From: Nautiliaceae bacterium | GTDB lineage: Bacteria; Campylobacterota; Campylobacteria; Campylobacterales; Nautiliaceae | NCBI GenBank assembly: GCA_027083695.1 | Contig: JALWNI010000081.1 | Coordinates: forward strand, 1 to 47,072 | Reading direction: 5' to 3' | Length of the DNA stretch: 47,072 nucleotides | Shown: positions 1 through 10,549 of the stretch, piece by piece | How the letters are laid out: every line of letters starts with the position of its first letter | Numbering within the stretch: position 1 is the first letter of the stretch | Program-made: the position numbers and the translations under genes | Notes under the pieces: model-generated | The model's input: only the letters and a program-made list of their open reading frames with translations | The model's database searches: none | Told to the model about the DNA's origin: nothing

Positions 1-256
1 AAGGAATTATTTTAAATTTAAAATTCTCTCTTTTATTCCTTTTTGAAGGAAGTCTGTTAAAAAAGATATAATTAAATATATCTACAAAATGAATTTCGAC
101 TTCCAGCATATTTTCAATTCCGAGAAATTCCTTTGCAATTTCAGTAATTAAAATTTCTGATTTTATCAAATTGTTTTCATCAACCGCCAATCCTCCGTAC
201 AAAACAATTTTGGAGTCTTTATTTGTACCGCTTTCATCAGTAAAAACCAAATACAT
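1..256 (-). CDS. DUF3800 domain protein, N-terminal part only (cut by window edge)
   Basis: This gene is absent from the ORF track because it runs off the left edge. Read leftward from ATG at 256, the frame stays open for 85 codons. It begins MYLVFTDESGTNKDSKIVLY; the early 'DESG' in a hydrophobic strand, followed by a 'YGGLAV' strand, is the hallmark start of DUF3800, an RNase H-like family often found in phage and accessory DNA. An AAGGT ribosome site precedes the ATG. It starts only 8 nt after the nrdA stop and is probably co-transcribed with it. Family call moderately sure; function unknown. Confidence 0.65.
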   Translation of the reverse strand, partial: MYLVFTDESGTNKDSKIVLYGGLAVDENNLIKSEILITEIAKEFLGIENMLEVEIHFVDIFNYIFFNRLPSKRNKRENFKFKIIP

Positions 257-264
257 AATTTACC

Positions 265-2706
265 TTACTGACATCCAAAACACTCAACACTTCTATCCAT
301 CACCTCTTCGCTCACCTCAGGAGACTGACTTCTTAAATAATAAAAACTTTTTAGTCCTAGTTTCCATCCAAGTGAATATATTTCATTCAGATATCTTCCG
401 CTTGCTTTATCTGTTGTTATGAATATATTAAGGCTTTGTCCCTGATCTATCCATTTTTGTCTTATAGCCGCGGCTTTTACAAGTACTGTTTGGTCCAGCT
501 CATATGCAGGAGTATAAAACATATATGTCTCAGCACTGAGATTTGGCACTACCACAGGAATAAGTCCGCTTAAATTTTCTTCATACCATTTTCTTTTATA
601 AACAGGCTCTATTGTTTGAGTAGTACCTGTAAGAATAGAAATAGAAGAAGTTGGTGCAATAGCCATTAAATATCCGTTTCTAATTCCACCTTTTACCTTT
701 TCCCTAAGCGCTTCCCAGTCATATTCCATTGCGCTGAAAAGATCCCTTTCTACCAATCTTTTTGCATTTTCATTAGCCGTATCTATTGGAAGAATTCCTT
801 TACTCCATCTGCTGCCCTCAAATTCGGGATAAGTCCCTTTTTCCCTTGCCAAATCGGCACTTGTATTGATTGCATGGTAGCTTATACCTTCAAATATTTC
901 ATCTATAAGTTTTAAATGCTCTTCGCTACCCCAAAAAATCTGTCTCTCAGCCAGCATCTGAGCTTCACCCATGGCACCTAGTCCAATGGCTCTGTTTTTT
1001 AGGTTTGTATCTTTTGTTTTTCTAACAGGATAAAAATTTAAATCAATAACATTATCAAGCATTCTAATAGCAATTGGCACAACCTCAGCAATTTTTTGTG
1101 GCGTATTTACTTTGCTTAGATTAACACTTGCAAGATTACAAACGGCTGTTTTACCTCCAACAGCCACTTTTTCTACTATATATACCTGTTTGCCGTCAAT
1201 TGAATCAAGAGAAGTTATTTTTTTTGCTTTTTTAATTACTTTAACTCCCCCGCTTTCAACCTCTATGTCATCCTCTTCTTCATACATAACAAAACTCTCA
1301 TCTTCAAAAGTAACTTTTACTTTATAATGATTTGGTTCAGTATTTTGAAAAATTTCAGTACATAAATTTGAGCTTCTTATAATTCCGCTGTGATCGTTTT
1401 GATTTCTTCTATTTGCATTATCTTTAAAACAAAGAAATGGATTTCCTGTTTCATAGTATTCAAGAAGTATTTTTTTCCAAAGTTCTTTTGCTTTTACTTT
1501 TCTTTTTGGAATAGTTTCATCATTTTCGTATTCAATATATTTTTTTTCAAATTCTTCTCCATAAATTTCTGTTAAATCAGGTACATCATAAGGATCAAAA
1601 AGAGTCCACATTTCATCTTTTTCAACTCTTTTCATAAATAAATCATTAATCCACAAAGCTGGAAACAAATCATGCGCACGGCGTCTCTCTTCTCCCGAAT
1701 TTTTCTTTAAATCTAAAAAATCTAAAATATCCATATGCCAAGGTTCTAGATATACGGCAATCGCTCCTTTTCTTGTTCCAAGCTGATCTACGGCAATAGC
1801 AATATCGTTTGTTATTTTAAGCCAAGGAATTACTCCACCTGCTGCGTTTTTGTGATTGTCGATAAAACTTCCAAGTGCTCTTATTTTACTGACATCCCAT
1901 CCGATGCCACCTCCGAATTTGGATAAAAGAGCCATCTCTTTATAATCATCAAAAATACCCTCAATATTATCATTCATACTTCCTACATAACAACTACTTA
2001 ATTGATGTCTTGTAGTTCTTGCGTTTGAGAGCGTTGGAGTTGCAACCATTACCTCAAATTTGGAAATCACATCATAAAATTTTTTAGCCCAGTATCCTCT
2101 GATTGCTTTTGGATCGTTTAAATCTATATTTTTTCTATCTTCCTCAGGAATAGACTTAGGATTTGTTTCATTTTGAGCCAGAAACATCGCTACACCCATA
2201 AAAAGCTGTTGTGGAAGTTCGATAGGATTTGCTTTTTTATCTTTGATTATATATCTATCATAAAGTGTTTTAATTCCAAGATAAGTAAATTGTAAATCTC
2301 TCTCAGGTTTAATATATGAATTTAAATCATCTAAATGATATTTTTCTTTCAGACCTAAAAGAATTCTACCTGCTTTTTCACCTTTTTGAAAATATTCTCT
2401 TAAATGATTATATCCTGTAAATCCAGTAACTCTGTGATATAAATCATACAAAAAAAGTCTTGCTGCTACAAAATTCCAATTTGGTCTGTCTATGTCTATT
2501 TTATCAACTGCGGTTTTAATTAAAGTATCTTGAATCTCTTCGGTAGTAATTCCGTCGCGAAATTGCAATTTCGCATCAAGTTCGAGTTCGCTATAATCAA
2601 CTCCATCAAGTCCCTCACACGCTGCCATAGTGTATTTTCTGATTTTTGAAATATCAAGAGGTTCTCTTCTTCCATCTCTTTTAATAACTGTAATTCCCGG
2701 ATACAT
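265..2706 (-). CDS. nrdA: Ribonucleoside-diphosphate reductase, alpha (large) subunit, class I
   Basis: Reduces ribonucleoside diphosphates to deoxyribonucleotides with a radical-bearing beta subunit (NrdB), which is not in this window. The 813 residues start with an ATP-cone (VIKRDGRREPLDISKIRKYT). The active-site elements follow: SSCYVGS with the first redox cysteine, SSNLCTEI with the radical cysteine and glutamate, and AVCNLASVNLS with the partner cysteine. ETYMFYTPAYELDQTVLVKAA is nearby. The C-terminal ECFGCQ supplies the CxxC pair that re-reduces the active site. About 60 residues, charged and Glu/Lys rich, sit between SNLCTEI and AVCNLAS, longer than in E. coli but, as I recall, usual for Campylobacterota. 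Very secure. Confidence 0.96.
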   Translation of the reverse strand: MYPGITVIKRDGRREPLDISKIRKYTMAACEGLDGVDYSELELDAKLQFRDGITTEEIQDTLIKTAVDKIDIDRPNWNFVAARLFLYDLYHRVTGFTGYNHLREYFQKGEKAGRILLGLKEKYHLDDLNSYIKPERDLQFTYLGIKTLYDRYIIKDKKANPIELPQQLFMGVAMFLAQNETNPKSIPEEDRKNIDLNDPKAIRGYWAKKFYDVISKFEVMVATPTLSNARTTRHQLSSCYVGSMNDNIEGIFDDYKEMALLSKFGGGIGWDVSKIRALGSFIDNHKNAAGGVIPWLKITNDIAIAVDQLGTRKGAIAVYLEPWHMDILDFLDLKKNSGEERRRAHDLFPALWINDLFMKRVEKDEMWTLFDPYDVPDLTEIYGEEFEKKYIEYENDETIPKRKVKAKELWKKILLEYYETGNPFLCFKDNANRRNQNDHSGIIRSSNLCTEIFQNTEPNHYKVKVTFEDESFVMYEEEDDIEVESGGVKVIKKAKKITSLDSIDGKQVYIVEKVAVGGKTAVCNLASVNLSKVNTPQKIAEVVPIAIRMLDNVIDLNFYPVRKTKDTNLKNRAIGLGAMGEAQMLAERQIFWGSEEHLKLIDEIFEGISYHAINTSADLAREKGTYPEFEGSRWSKGILPIDTANENAKRLVERDLFSAMEYDWEALREKVKGGIRNGYLMAIAPTSSISILTGTTQTIEPVYKRKWYEENLSGLIPVVVPNLSAETYMFYTPAYELDQTVLVKAAAIRQKWIDQGQSLNIFITTDKASGRYLNEIYSLGWKLGLKSFYYLRSQSPEVSEEVMDRSVECFGCQ

Positions 2707-2772
2707 TATTCTCCTTTTTTAAAGTCTAATGAAATAATATCTAATAAAACTTAAACTGAAATAAAAATAAAA

Positions 2773-4839
2773 TTATTGAAAAAACTTTATTAAACTAACT
2801 CCTAAAAAAGCTGCGATATAAGCAAAAACATTTGGATAAATAGTATAAAAAAGTCTCCATTTCCACTGTGGTACTTCCGCATAAAATGTACTCATTGCCG
2901 CAACACATGGAGAATAAAACATAACAATTATTATCATTGCAACAGCAGTTGTAAAAAGCATATTTTTTCTAATTTTTTCAATCAAATTTTTACTTGTATG
3001 TTTTCCCCCTTCACCATATAGCACAGCCATAGTAGATACAACAGTCTCTTTTGCAGCAAGTCCCGCAAGTAAAGAAACATCTTCTCTCCATCCTAAATCA
3101 AGAGGTTTTGTTATAGGTTCTATTAATTTACCAATTTTAGCAAGATATGAATTTTCCAGTATCTCTTTTTTTATCCTTTTTTCTAATTTAATTTTTTCGA
3201 TTCCTTTTGCATTTTCTATTTTCAATGAATATTCTTTTATTATTCCTGCTCTTGGAAATGAGCTTAAAAACCAGACAGCAAGAGAAGCAAAAGCAATAAA
3301 AGTACCAGCTTTTTTAAGATACATTTTTGTTTTTATCCATAAATCAAATAAAATGGCTTTAAGTTTTGGAAATCTATATTTAGGAAGTTCCATTACAAAA
3401 GGTTCAGGCTCACCCTTAAATAACACTTCTCTTAAAATTTTAGCAACTATAAGTCCTATTAGAGCCCCTCCAATATATATTGCAAACATTACATTACCTT
3501 GAATGTGTTTAGGGAAAAATGCACTGACCAATAAAACATAAATGGGAAGTCTAGCACCGCAACTCATAAAACCTATGACAAGCATAGTTATCAGTCTGTC
3601 TTTTGGATTTTTAAGCGTTCTTGCTGCCATATATGCAGGAACTGAGCATCCAAATCCACTAACAAGAGGAATAAAAGCTCTACCTTGAAGTCCAAATCTT
3701 TTAAGTATGCCATCCATTACATATGCTGCTCTTGCCATATATCCTGTCTGTTCCATTAAATTGATACCCAAATATAAAATCAAAATATTTGGCAAAAACA
3801 TAACAACGGCACCAACAGCAGGAATGATCCCATTTACAATAGAATCCTTAACAATACCATTAGGGAATATCTTACCTATTAAATCACCGAAAGAATTAAA
3901 AACAGAACTAATATAATCCATAGGAATCGCGCCAAGTGAGAATGTGCTTTGAAACAAAATCCACATAACAAATAAAAAAATAGGAAGTCCTAAAATTGGA
4001 TGAATTAAAATTTTATCTATCTTTTCGGAAAGTTTTTCTTTTCTCGCTCTTTTTGCTATTTGTGAAATGATTCCTTTACTAAGCGCAAGTCTCTCCTCAA
4101 AAAAAATTTCTTTAATATCTTCTTCGTCAAATTCTATTTTTATTCTTTCTTTACTTGCTCTTAGTTGAGATATCAAATCTATATACCAAGGTTTTTTATG
4201 GATCAATTTATATATATCTTCATCATCTTCAAGTAATCTAATAGCAACAAATCTTTTATCAAACTTACATTTTTTAATTTTTCTTTTTACATTAGTAATT
4301 TCTTCTTCTACCGTTTCCGAATAATAAATTCTAGGTGTATTTTTTTCCTCATAAGTTTGTATTACCTTTTTAAATAATTCTTCTAATCCAAATTTCTCTT
4401 TTGCTGAAACATTTTGAGCTAAAATGTTTGTGAGTTTATAAAATTTATCCGTATCTATCTCTCCTCCATTTCTTGAAAATTCATCATACATATTAAATGC
4501 TATCACCATTGGTTTATTTAAGTCTGCAATTTGAAAAGAAAAAACGAGATTTTTTTGCAACTGATTTGAATCAACAACATTCAAAATCAAATCATAATCT
4601 TCATTTAATAAAAAATCTTTTGTAACTTTTTCTTCTGGTGTATATGGATGGAGAGAATATGTTCCAGGTAAATCAATAAATTTTAATTTATAATCATTTC
4701 TTTGAAATTCTACTTCCTTTTTTTCAACAGTAACACCACTAAAATTTCCTACATGTAATGTTGCTCCTGAAATTGAATTTATAAGATAACTTTTTCCCAC
4801 ATTTGGCTGTCCTACAAGAGCAACTTTTATTTCAATCAT
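2773..4839 (-). CDS. feoB: Ferrous iron transporter FeoB (GTPase-permease)
   Basis: Inner-membrane Fe(II) importer. The N-terminal G domain shows GQPNVGKS (P-loop), DLPGTYS (G3) and NMYDE (G4). A cytoplasmic linker follows, and the C-terminal two thirds is the polytopic membrane part, with conserved FeoB stretches such as SGFGCSVPAYMAARTL and AAKETVVSTMAVLYG. The length of 688 residues is at the short end of the normal range. It follows feoA on the same strand after 74 nt. The start is supported by AAAGG upstream and by G-domain alignment. Very secure. Confidence 0.96.
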   Translation of the reverse strand: MIEIKVALVGQPNVGKSYLINSISGATLHVGNFSGVTVEKKEVEFQRNDYKLKFIDLPGTYSLHPYTPEEKVTKDFLLNEDYDLILNVVDSNQLQKNLVFSFQIADLNKPMVIAFNMYDEFSRNGGEIDTDKFYKLTNILAQNVSAKEKFGLEELFKKVIQTYEEKNTPRIYYSETVEEEITNVKRKIKKCKFDKRFVAIRLLEDDEDIYKLIHKKPWYIDLISQLRASKERIKIEFDEEDIKEIFFEERLALSKGIISQIAKRARKEKLSEKIDKILIHPILGLPIFLFVMWILFQSTFSLGAIPMDYISSVFNSFGDLIGKIFPNGIVKDSIVNGIIPAVGAVVMFLPNILILYLGINLMEQTGYMARAAYVMDGILKRFGLQGRAFIPLVSGFGCSVPAYMAARTLKNPKDRLITMLVIGFMSCGARLPIYVLLVSAFFPKHIQGNVMFAIYIGGALIGLIVAKILREVLFKGEPEPFVMELPKYRFPKLKAILFDLWIKTKMYLKKAGTFIAFASLAVWFLSSFPRAGIIKEYSLKIENAKGIEKIKLEKRIKKEILENSYLAKIGKLIEPITKPLDLGWREDVSLLAGLAAKETVVSTMAVLYGEGGKHTSKNLIEKIRKNMLFTTAVAMIIIVMFYSPCVAAMSTFYAEVPQWKWRLFYTIYPNVFAYIAAFLGVSLIKFFQ

Positions 4840-4913
4840 TTTTTACCTTTCCATCCATCAATTTTTCCACATCTTTTTCTTTTTTTCTCTTTTTTCATCT
4901 GCACCCTTTAATT

Positions 4914-5138
4914 TTATATTTTTTCAACCTCAATTTCTTTTGCCTCTTCTTCTCTCAAAGCTACATTTACACCGTTAATATCAATATCAAATGTATTTTT
5001 TGCAAGTGTATGTTTTAAAACTTTTATCTTTTCTCCTCTTGCAAACCCCATTGATAAAAGTTTACTTTTCAAAGGCTCTTTTGCATAAATTTTTTTAATA
5101 ATTCCACTCTCGCCAATATTTAATTCATTGAGTTTCAT
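4914..5138 (-). CDS. feoA: FeoA, SH3-like ferrous iron transport protein
   Basis: A 74-residue small basic/acidic protein with the FeoA core: LNELNIGESGIIKKI, LLSMGFARGEKIKVLKH and a final ALREEEAKEIEV strand. FeoA is a cytoplasmic SH3-like partner required for FeoB-dependent Fe(II) uptake. It lies just upstream of feoB, so the two form a feoAB operon. A ribosome site AAGGA precedes the ATG. A TATAAT (5152-5157, minus strand) lies so close to the ATG that it is a doubtful promoter. No convincing Fur box was recognised by eye. Confidence 0.92.
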   Translation of the reverse strand: MKLNELNIGESGIIKKIYAKEPLKSKLLSMGFARGEKIKVLKHTLAKNTFDIDINGVNVALREEEAKEIEVEKI

Positions 5139-5192
5139 TTTTATCCTTTTAATTATACTCGTTATCTACCCATTTACCGCTGTGTTTTTTGC

Positions 5193-5201
5193 TGGTATAA
5201 T
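5193..5201 (+). promoter_or_regulatory. Extended -10 promoter for purT
   Basis: TGGTATAAT is an extended -10 (TG-N-TATAAT), preceded by a T-rich run typical of epsilonproteobacterial sigma-70 promoters, which often lack a clear -35. It lies about 50 nt ahead of the purT GTG in the divergent feoA/purT gap. Confidence 0.6.
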
Positions 5202-5251
5202 ATCAAAAGAGATAAAAAAGTTTTTTGACATATATCAAGAAAGGAGAAAAA

Positions 5252-6424
5252 GTGACAACTCTTAAAACACCATTAAAATCAGATTCAATTAAAATAATGC
5301 TTCTTGGGTCAGGAGAGCTTGGTAAAGAAGTTGCTATTGAAGCGAATCGGCTTGGCTGTGAAGTAATAGCAGTAGACAGATACCCAAATGCACCTGCTAG
5401 CTTAGTAGCTCAAAAATCTTATGTAATTGATATGAAAAACAAAGAGCAGGTTTTAGATGTAATAAGAAGAGAAAAACCTGATTTTGTACTGCCTGAAATT
5501 GAAGCCATTAATATTGATGCACTTTTTGAAGCGGAGAAAGAAGGAATTCACATAATCCCGAACGCAGAAGCGGTAAATAAAACAATGAACAGAAAAAATA
5601 TTAGAGTTTTTGCCGCAGAAAAACTCGGACTTAAAACTTCTAAATATGAATTTGTCTCAACTTATGAAGATTTAAAAGCGGCATGTGATAAACTCGGTTA
5701 TCCGGTTGTGGTAAAACCTATAATGAGCTCATCAGGGCATGGTCAAAGTATTGTAAAAACCCCCGAAGAAGTAATTATAGCTTGGGAATTTGCAAAAAGC
5801 GATGCCAGAGGAAGCGCTGATGAATTAATTGTAGAAGAATTTATAAATTTTGATTATGAAATTACTATGCTTACTGCCAAAAATGACAAAGAAATAGTAT
5901 TTTGTCCTCCAATCGGGCATATTCAAAGCGGAGGTGATTATATATACTCTTGGCAAGAGATGGATATGAGTGAAATTGCTCTAAATAAAGCAAAAGATAT
6001 TGCAAAAAAAATAGTTGAAGGTTTAGGAGGCAGAGGAATATTTGGTGTAGAACTTTTTGTAAAAGGAGATGAGGTATATTTTAGTGAAGTTTCTCCAAGA
6101 CCACACGATACAGGACTTGTCACACTAATTACACAGTCTCAAAGCGAATTTGCACTCCATATTAGAGCAGTTCTTAATCTTCCACTTGGATTTGAATTTA
6201 TAACTCCGGGTGCTAGTGCTGCATTTAAAGCAGATAAAGAGACATTTAATCCTTCTTTTGAAATAGAAGATGATGTATTTTCAGATAATTCAAGATTTAT
6301 TGTATTTGGAAAACCAGAAGCACATAAAGGAAGAAGAATGGGTGTGCTTTTAGTTAGTGATAAAAATGCAAAAGAAGCTTTAAAAACTGCTGAAATACTT
6401 ATCAATAAAATTCACTTAAAATAA
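5252..6424 (+). CDS. purT: Formate-dependent phosphoribosylglycinamide formyltransferase 2
   Basis: ATP-grasp enzyme making formylglycinamide ribonucleotide from GAR, formate and ATP in purine synthesis, with no folate needed. I place the start at GTG 5252, not the ORF-track start at 5225. AAGGAG sits just ahead, and the protein then begins [21 protein letters not shown] like other PurT. Motifs: [35 protein letters not shown] (ATP-grasp lysine and glycine loop), [23 protein letters not shown]. The length of 390 residues is normal. It is a single-gene unit followed by the glnB promoter. Confidence 0.95.
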   Translation: MTTLKTPLKSDSIKIMLLGSGELGKEVAIEANRLGCEVIAVDRYPNAPASLVAQKSYVIDMKNKEQVLDVIRREKPDFVLPEIEAINIDALFEAEKEGIHIIPNAEAVNKTMNRKNIRVFAAEKLGLKTSKYEFVSTYEDLKAACDKLGYPVVVKPIMSSSGHGQSIVKTPEEVIIAWEFAKSDARGSADELIVEEFINFDYEITMLTAKNDKEIVFCPPIGHIQSGGDYIYSWQEMDMSEIALNKAKDIAKKIVEGLGGRGIFGVELFVKGDEVYFSEVSPRPHDTGLVTLITQSQSEFALHIRAVLNLPLGFEFITPGASAAFKADKETFNPSFEIEDDVFSDNSRFIVFGKPEAHKGRRMGVLLVSDKNAKEALKTAEILINKIHLK

Positions 6425-6431
6425 AAACTGA

Positions 6432-6845
<414 letters not shown>

Positions 6846-6864
6846 ATAAAATTAAGGAGTAATT

Positions 6865-8034
6865 ATGGATTTTCCATGGATAATTGATACTTTTTTTGCA
6901 CTTTTTGCTTTTATGTTAATAATACTTATGGTCCCCGGTTTTGCTATGCTAGAAGCAGGACTTGTAAGAACTAAAAACGTAACAACTGTTTTAACAGTCA
7001 ATACAATGATCTATTTAATTGCAAGTTTAGTATTTTTCTTTTGGGGATATGTTTTAGCATTTGGTGGATGGAATGGTAGTAGTATGAGTATGTACGCTGC
7101 ATTCTTATTTCAAATGGCATTTGTCGGTAAAACAGTAAATATTATGAGCGGAGGAGTTAGTGAAAGAACTAAAATTATTCCTCTTGCAATATTTACCATA
7201 TTTATGGCAGGACTTATTTATCCTCTTGTTGTTAACTGGACTTGGGGGGCAAATATGTTAAAAGGAACATTTTTAGATATTTCCGGTATGCATGATTTAG
7301 CAGGTTCAACAGTAATCCACTCTACTGGTGCATGGGCTTTACTTGCCGCTATATTAATTATTGGTGCTAGAAAAGGTAGATATAACCGTAATAAAGTAAA
7401 AGTAATTCCTGCAAGTAATATTCCACTTGTTGTACTTGGTGCTTTTTTACTATGGATTGGATGGTTTGGTTTTAATGGTGGAAGTGTAGGAAGTATTGCC
7501 AGTAAAAATGCGGCAAATACTGTGGCTCTTGTAATTATGAATACAAACAATGCCGGTTTAATTGGTGGTCTTATTGTTATGATTTTAGGATATATAGAGT
7601 ATAAAAAATTTGATATCACTATGATTTTAAATGGTGCCCTTGGAGGTTTAGTAGCAATTACATCTGGTGCCGATGTTGTAGGACCTTATTCAGCACTGGC
7701 AATTGGTCTTATAGGAGGTATCCTTGTATATTATGGTGTTCCTTTTTTTGATAAACTAAAACTTGATGACCCAGTTGGAGCGCTGTCAGTTCATTTAGTA
7801 AATGGTATATGGGGAACCATAGCTACTGGAATTTTTGGTAAAAATATTAGTTTATTAGAACAAATAAAAGGTGTAATTGTTGTAGGAGTATTCGCTTTCG
7901 TATCTTCTTATATCATTCTTTATATCATAAACAAAATTATAACTTTTAGAGCAAATGAAGAAGACGAAATCGAAGGATTAGACGCAAAAGAATGCGGAAT
8001 AGAATCATATCCTGAATTTAAAAGGGTTATTTAA
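6865..8034 (+). CDS. amtB: Ammonium transporter AmtB
   Basis: Trimeric inner-membrane ammonium channel of 389 residues with about 11 membrane helices. The Amt signature is visible in FAMLEAGLVRTKN and in DLAGSTVIHSTGAWALLAA, which carries the first pore histidine; HLVNGIWGTIATGIFG carries the second. The C-terminal cytoplasmic tail (GLDAKECGIESYPEF) matches the PII-responsive tail of AmtB. No separate signal peptide is obvious. It forms an operon with glnB, with AAGGAG ahead of the ATG. Confidence 0.95.
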   Translation: MDFPWIIDTFFALFAFMLIILMVPGFAMLEAGLVRTKNVTTVLTVNTMIYLIASLVFFFWGYVLAFGGWNGSSMSMYAAFLFQMAFVGKTVNIMSGGVSERTKIIPLAIFTIFMAGLIYPLVVNWTWGANMLKGTFLDISGMHDLAGSTVIHSTGAWALLAAILIIGARKGRYNRNKVKVIPASNIPLVVLGAFLLWIGWFGFNGGSVGSIASKNAANTVALVIMNTNNAGLIGGLIVMILGYIEYKKFDITMILNGALGGLVAITSGADVVGPYSALAIGLIGGILVYYGVPFFDKLKLDDPVGALSVHLVNGIWGTIATGIFGKNISLLEQIKGVIVVGVFAFVSSYIILYIINKIITFRANEEDEIEGLDAKECGIESYPEFKRVI

Positions 8035-8037
8035 CCC

Positions 8038-10023
8038 TTATATTTTAAATTGTTTTATCTCTTCTAATAATTCGTGAGCTAATTTAGCAATCTTTTCTAT
8101 ATAAGCTTTATTTTTTACTATACTTTGTTCATTTTTAGTAGAAAGATTTTTAATAGAATGCATAAGATTTATAAACTCTTCCATTTTTTTAACAATATTT
8201 TCAATGTTTTGAACATTTTCTTCTACTTTATCTACAACAACATTCATTTCTTTGGAGACATTTTCAATTTGTTCTTGTGCATTTATTGTTTTTTGTGTCA
8301 AATCACTTACATTTTTAATATTTTTACTCATATCGTCACTTGCTGTATTTATTGCCTGAACAATAATATTTATTGTTGCATCTATTTCACCAAGAGATTT
8401 TTGTGTCCTCTCAGCAAGTTTTCTAACTTCATCAGCTACAACTGCAAAACCTCGTCCATGCTCTCCTGCTCTTGCTGCCTCAATCGCTGCATTTAAAGCT
8501 AAAAGATTTGTTTGATCTGCAATTTCTCTTATTACCGTTAGAATATTTTTTACTTGCTCTGCATCTTGTGATAGTTGAATAAGTTTATTTGAAAGTTCAT
8601 ATTCATTGTCAGAATTTGTCTGAATATTTGTAACTGTCATTTCAATAGTTTTTACAGCTTCTTTTAAATTTTCATTTGCTTTTAAAATTTCATTTTTAAC
8701 TTCATTTGAGTTTTGAGCTTCATTTTCTAATTGTTCTTTTATTATTTCACCATTTTGTGATGCAGACATAACAATTTCCGCTTCTTTTTTAATATTTTCT
8801 GTAATATTATCAAAAGAATTTTTTAATGTAGTAGTAACCGATTTATTTTCTTCGGAAGAAGAATATGCTCTTTGCATTACTTCATGCAATGCACCCAAAA
8901 AACTTTTTAGAGCTTTTCTTATTTCTCCAAATTCATCATGCTCATAAATTCTTACATCTATTGATAAGTCTTTGTCTCTTGCTATCATTAAAATGAGATT
9001 TTTCAAACTTTTTAATTGAAGAGAAAAAGCTCTAATTATGTAATAAGAGAATAAAATAATCAATAATGAAACAATTGTTCCAATTATAAAGTCAATAATT
9101 GCTGTATCTTTTATATTATTTAAATCTTTTTTGATTATTTGTGCAATTTTATCATCAATAAATTTTAAATAATTTATTTTTTTGGTTATGGTCTTAAACC
9201 AATATTCAGGATCAATACCAAAATTCCCTATTTTATGTTTTTTTATTGCAATTTTTCTCATTTTTTCAACTTCTATAAAAGCCGGCTTGTTGATTATTTC
9301 AAAATAGAGTTTTTTCATTTGAGGATTTGCAAAAGTTAAAAAATCATCAATGTATGCTTTTTGTTCCGCAATTAAAGTTATAAATTTTGTATACATTCCC
9401 GGTAAAAATCTATTTGCTCCAAATGTTGCACTAAGAACCGCTCTTTCAATTCCTGCTCTTTCTTTTGCTTTCAAAAAACTGGTATATGCTGCTAAATCCA
9501 TTGCAATTTGTTTATTTGGTGCATATGTTGCACTCATTCCTATGATCTTTAAAATCAAAGCGTTCATTTCCGTATACCATTTTACTTCATTTTTTAAAGA
9601 TATTTGAAAATTATCAACTTCTTTTCTTATTTTTGGCAAATTATTTAAATACAAATGAATTAATTTATAAAGAGATTCTTTTAATTCAAGGGGATATTCA
9701 TTTAAATTTATAGTTTTTAAAAATGATTCAAGTTGTGCAATTCTTTTATCAGTTATTTTTCTTTGATTAATTAAAATAGTTCTAAATTTTTTTCCATGAC
9801 TTCCAAGATATCCTGCACTAGCACCTCTTTCTTTTTGGGTTTCATGTATTAAGGCACTGAGTTTTGTGCTTAAATTAATTAAAGTTACCAATTTTTCTTT
9901 ATTTTTAACAAATTCATAATGTAATACCAGTTCTTTTCCTACAAAATACATACTCATAGATAAAGAAAGAATAACAATTAGTATTACTTTTGCTTTTAAA
10001 CTCAATTTGTTTATAAATTTCAT
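8038..10023 (-). CDS. Methyl-accepting chemotaxis protein with periplasmic NIT-type domain
   Basis: Chemoreceptor of 661 residues. A membrane helix at about 11-30 is followed by a 270-residue periplasmic domain beginning with [20 protein letters not shown]. That helical pattern is the signature of NIT (nitrate/nitrite-sensing) domains. A second membrane helix lies at about 305-325 ([19 protein letters not shown]), then a HAMP-like linker and a long coiled-coil signalling region. The tip [20 protein letters not shown] is diagnostic for MCPs. No C-terminal CheR-tethering pentapeptide is present. It stands tail-to-tail with amtB (3 nt apart). The ligand is inferred only from family. Confidence 0.9.
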   Translation of the reverse strand: MKFINKLSLKAKVILIVILSLSMSMYFVGKELVLHYEFVKNKEKLVTLINLSTKLSALIHETQKERGASAGYLGSHGKKFRTILINQRKITDKRIAQLESFLKTINLNEYPLELKESLYKLIHLYLNNLPKIRKEVDNFQISLKNEVKWYTEMNALILKIIGMSATYAPNKQIAMDLAAYTSFLKAKERAGIERAVLSATFGANRFLPGMYTKFITLIAEQKAYIDDFLTFANPQMKKLYFEIINKPAFIEVEKMRKIAIKKHKIGNFGIDPEYWFKTITKKINYLKFIDDKIAQIIKKDLNNIKDTAIIDFIIGTIVSLLIILFSYYIIRAFSLQLKSLKNLILMIARDKDLSIDVRIYEHDEFGEIRKALKSFLGALHEVMQRAYSSSEENKSVTTTLKNSFDNITENIKKEAEIVMSASQNGEIIKEQLENEAQNSNEVKNEILKANENLKEAVKTIEMTVTNIQTNSDNEYELSNKLIQLSQDAEQVKNILTVIREIADQTNLLALNAAIEAARAGEHGRGFAVVADEVRKLAERTQKSLGEIDATINIIVQAINTASDDMSKNIKNVSDLTQKTINAQEQIENVSKEMNVVVDKVEENVQNIENIVKKMEEFINLMHSIKNLSTKNEQSIVKNKAYIEKIAKLAHELLEEIKQFKI

Positions 10024-10036
10024 AAAATCTCCTTTT

Positions 10037-10074
10037 ATAATATTATCAATGATATCGACAATATTTGATATAAT
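10037..10074. promoter_or_regulatory. Divergent promoter region between chemoreceptor and bcp
   Basis: Rightward, TGATATAAT (TATAAT at 10069-10074, extended -10) serves bcp. Leftward, AT-rich -10-like sequence and GGAGA serve the chemoreceptor. Between them lie the palindrome TATCAATGATA (10044-10054) and the overlapping ATAATATTAT, a plausible operator for a Fur/PerR-type repressor. Confidence 0.4.
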
Positions 10075-10093
10075 TAAAGCAAAAAGGAAAAAA

Positions 10094-10549
10094 ATGAAAG
10101 CACCTGAATTTTGTCTTCCAAATCAAGATGAAGTAGAAATTTGTCTTAGAGATTTAAAAGGAAAATGGATAATTTTGTATTTTTATCCAAAAGACAATAC
10201 TCCCGGATGTACAACAGAAGCAAAAGAGTTTAGCGAACTTCTTGATAAATTTGAAAATTTAGGAGCTATTGTAGTTGGTATAAGCCCAGATTCTCCAAAA
10301 AGACACTGCAATTTTATTGAAAAACATAATTTAAAAATAATACTTTTAAGTGATGAAAACAAAGAAGTTTTAAAAGCATATGGAGCTTGGGGCAAAAAGA
10401 AAATGTATGGAAAAGAGTATGAGGGGGTTATACGCTCAACTTTTATAATAAATCCAGATGGAGAGATAGTTAAAGAATATAAAAAAGTAAAATCAAAAGG
10501 ACATGCCGCAAAAGTTTTGGAAGATTTAAAAGAACTTATTAATTCCTGA
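10094..10549 (+). CDS. bcp: Peroxiredoxin of the Bcp/PrxQ family
   Basis: Thiol peroxidase reducing H2O2 and organic peroxides in the cytoplasm. I place the start at ATG 10094 (AAAAAGGA just ahead), giving 151 residues beginning [10 protein letters not shown]; the ORF track extends it needlessly. The peroxidatic site is [16 protein letters not shown]. The usual resolving cysteine five residues after the catalytic one is replaced (CTTEAK), so this is a 1-Cys-like or atypical member. Other cysteines are at FCLPN, ICLRD and RHCNF. Its stop overlaps the next start (TGATG), so it is co-translated with the phosphodiesterase. Confidence 0.93.
   Translation: MKAPEFCLPNQDEVEICLRDLKGKWIILYFYPKDNTPGCTTEAKEFSELLDKFENLGAIVVGISPDSPKRHCNFIEKHNLKIILLSDENKEVLKAYGAWGKKKMYGKEYEGVIRSTFIINPDGEIVKEYKKVKSKGHAAKVLEDLKELINS

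Noticed and set aside
1112-1575. Rightward ORFs antisense to nrdA, and similar frames antisense to groL, feoB, leuS and others
   Set aside because: Shadows of secure genes on the opposite strand.
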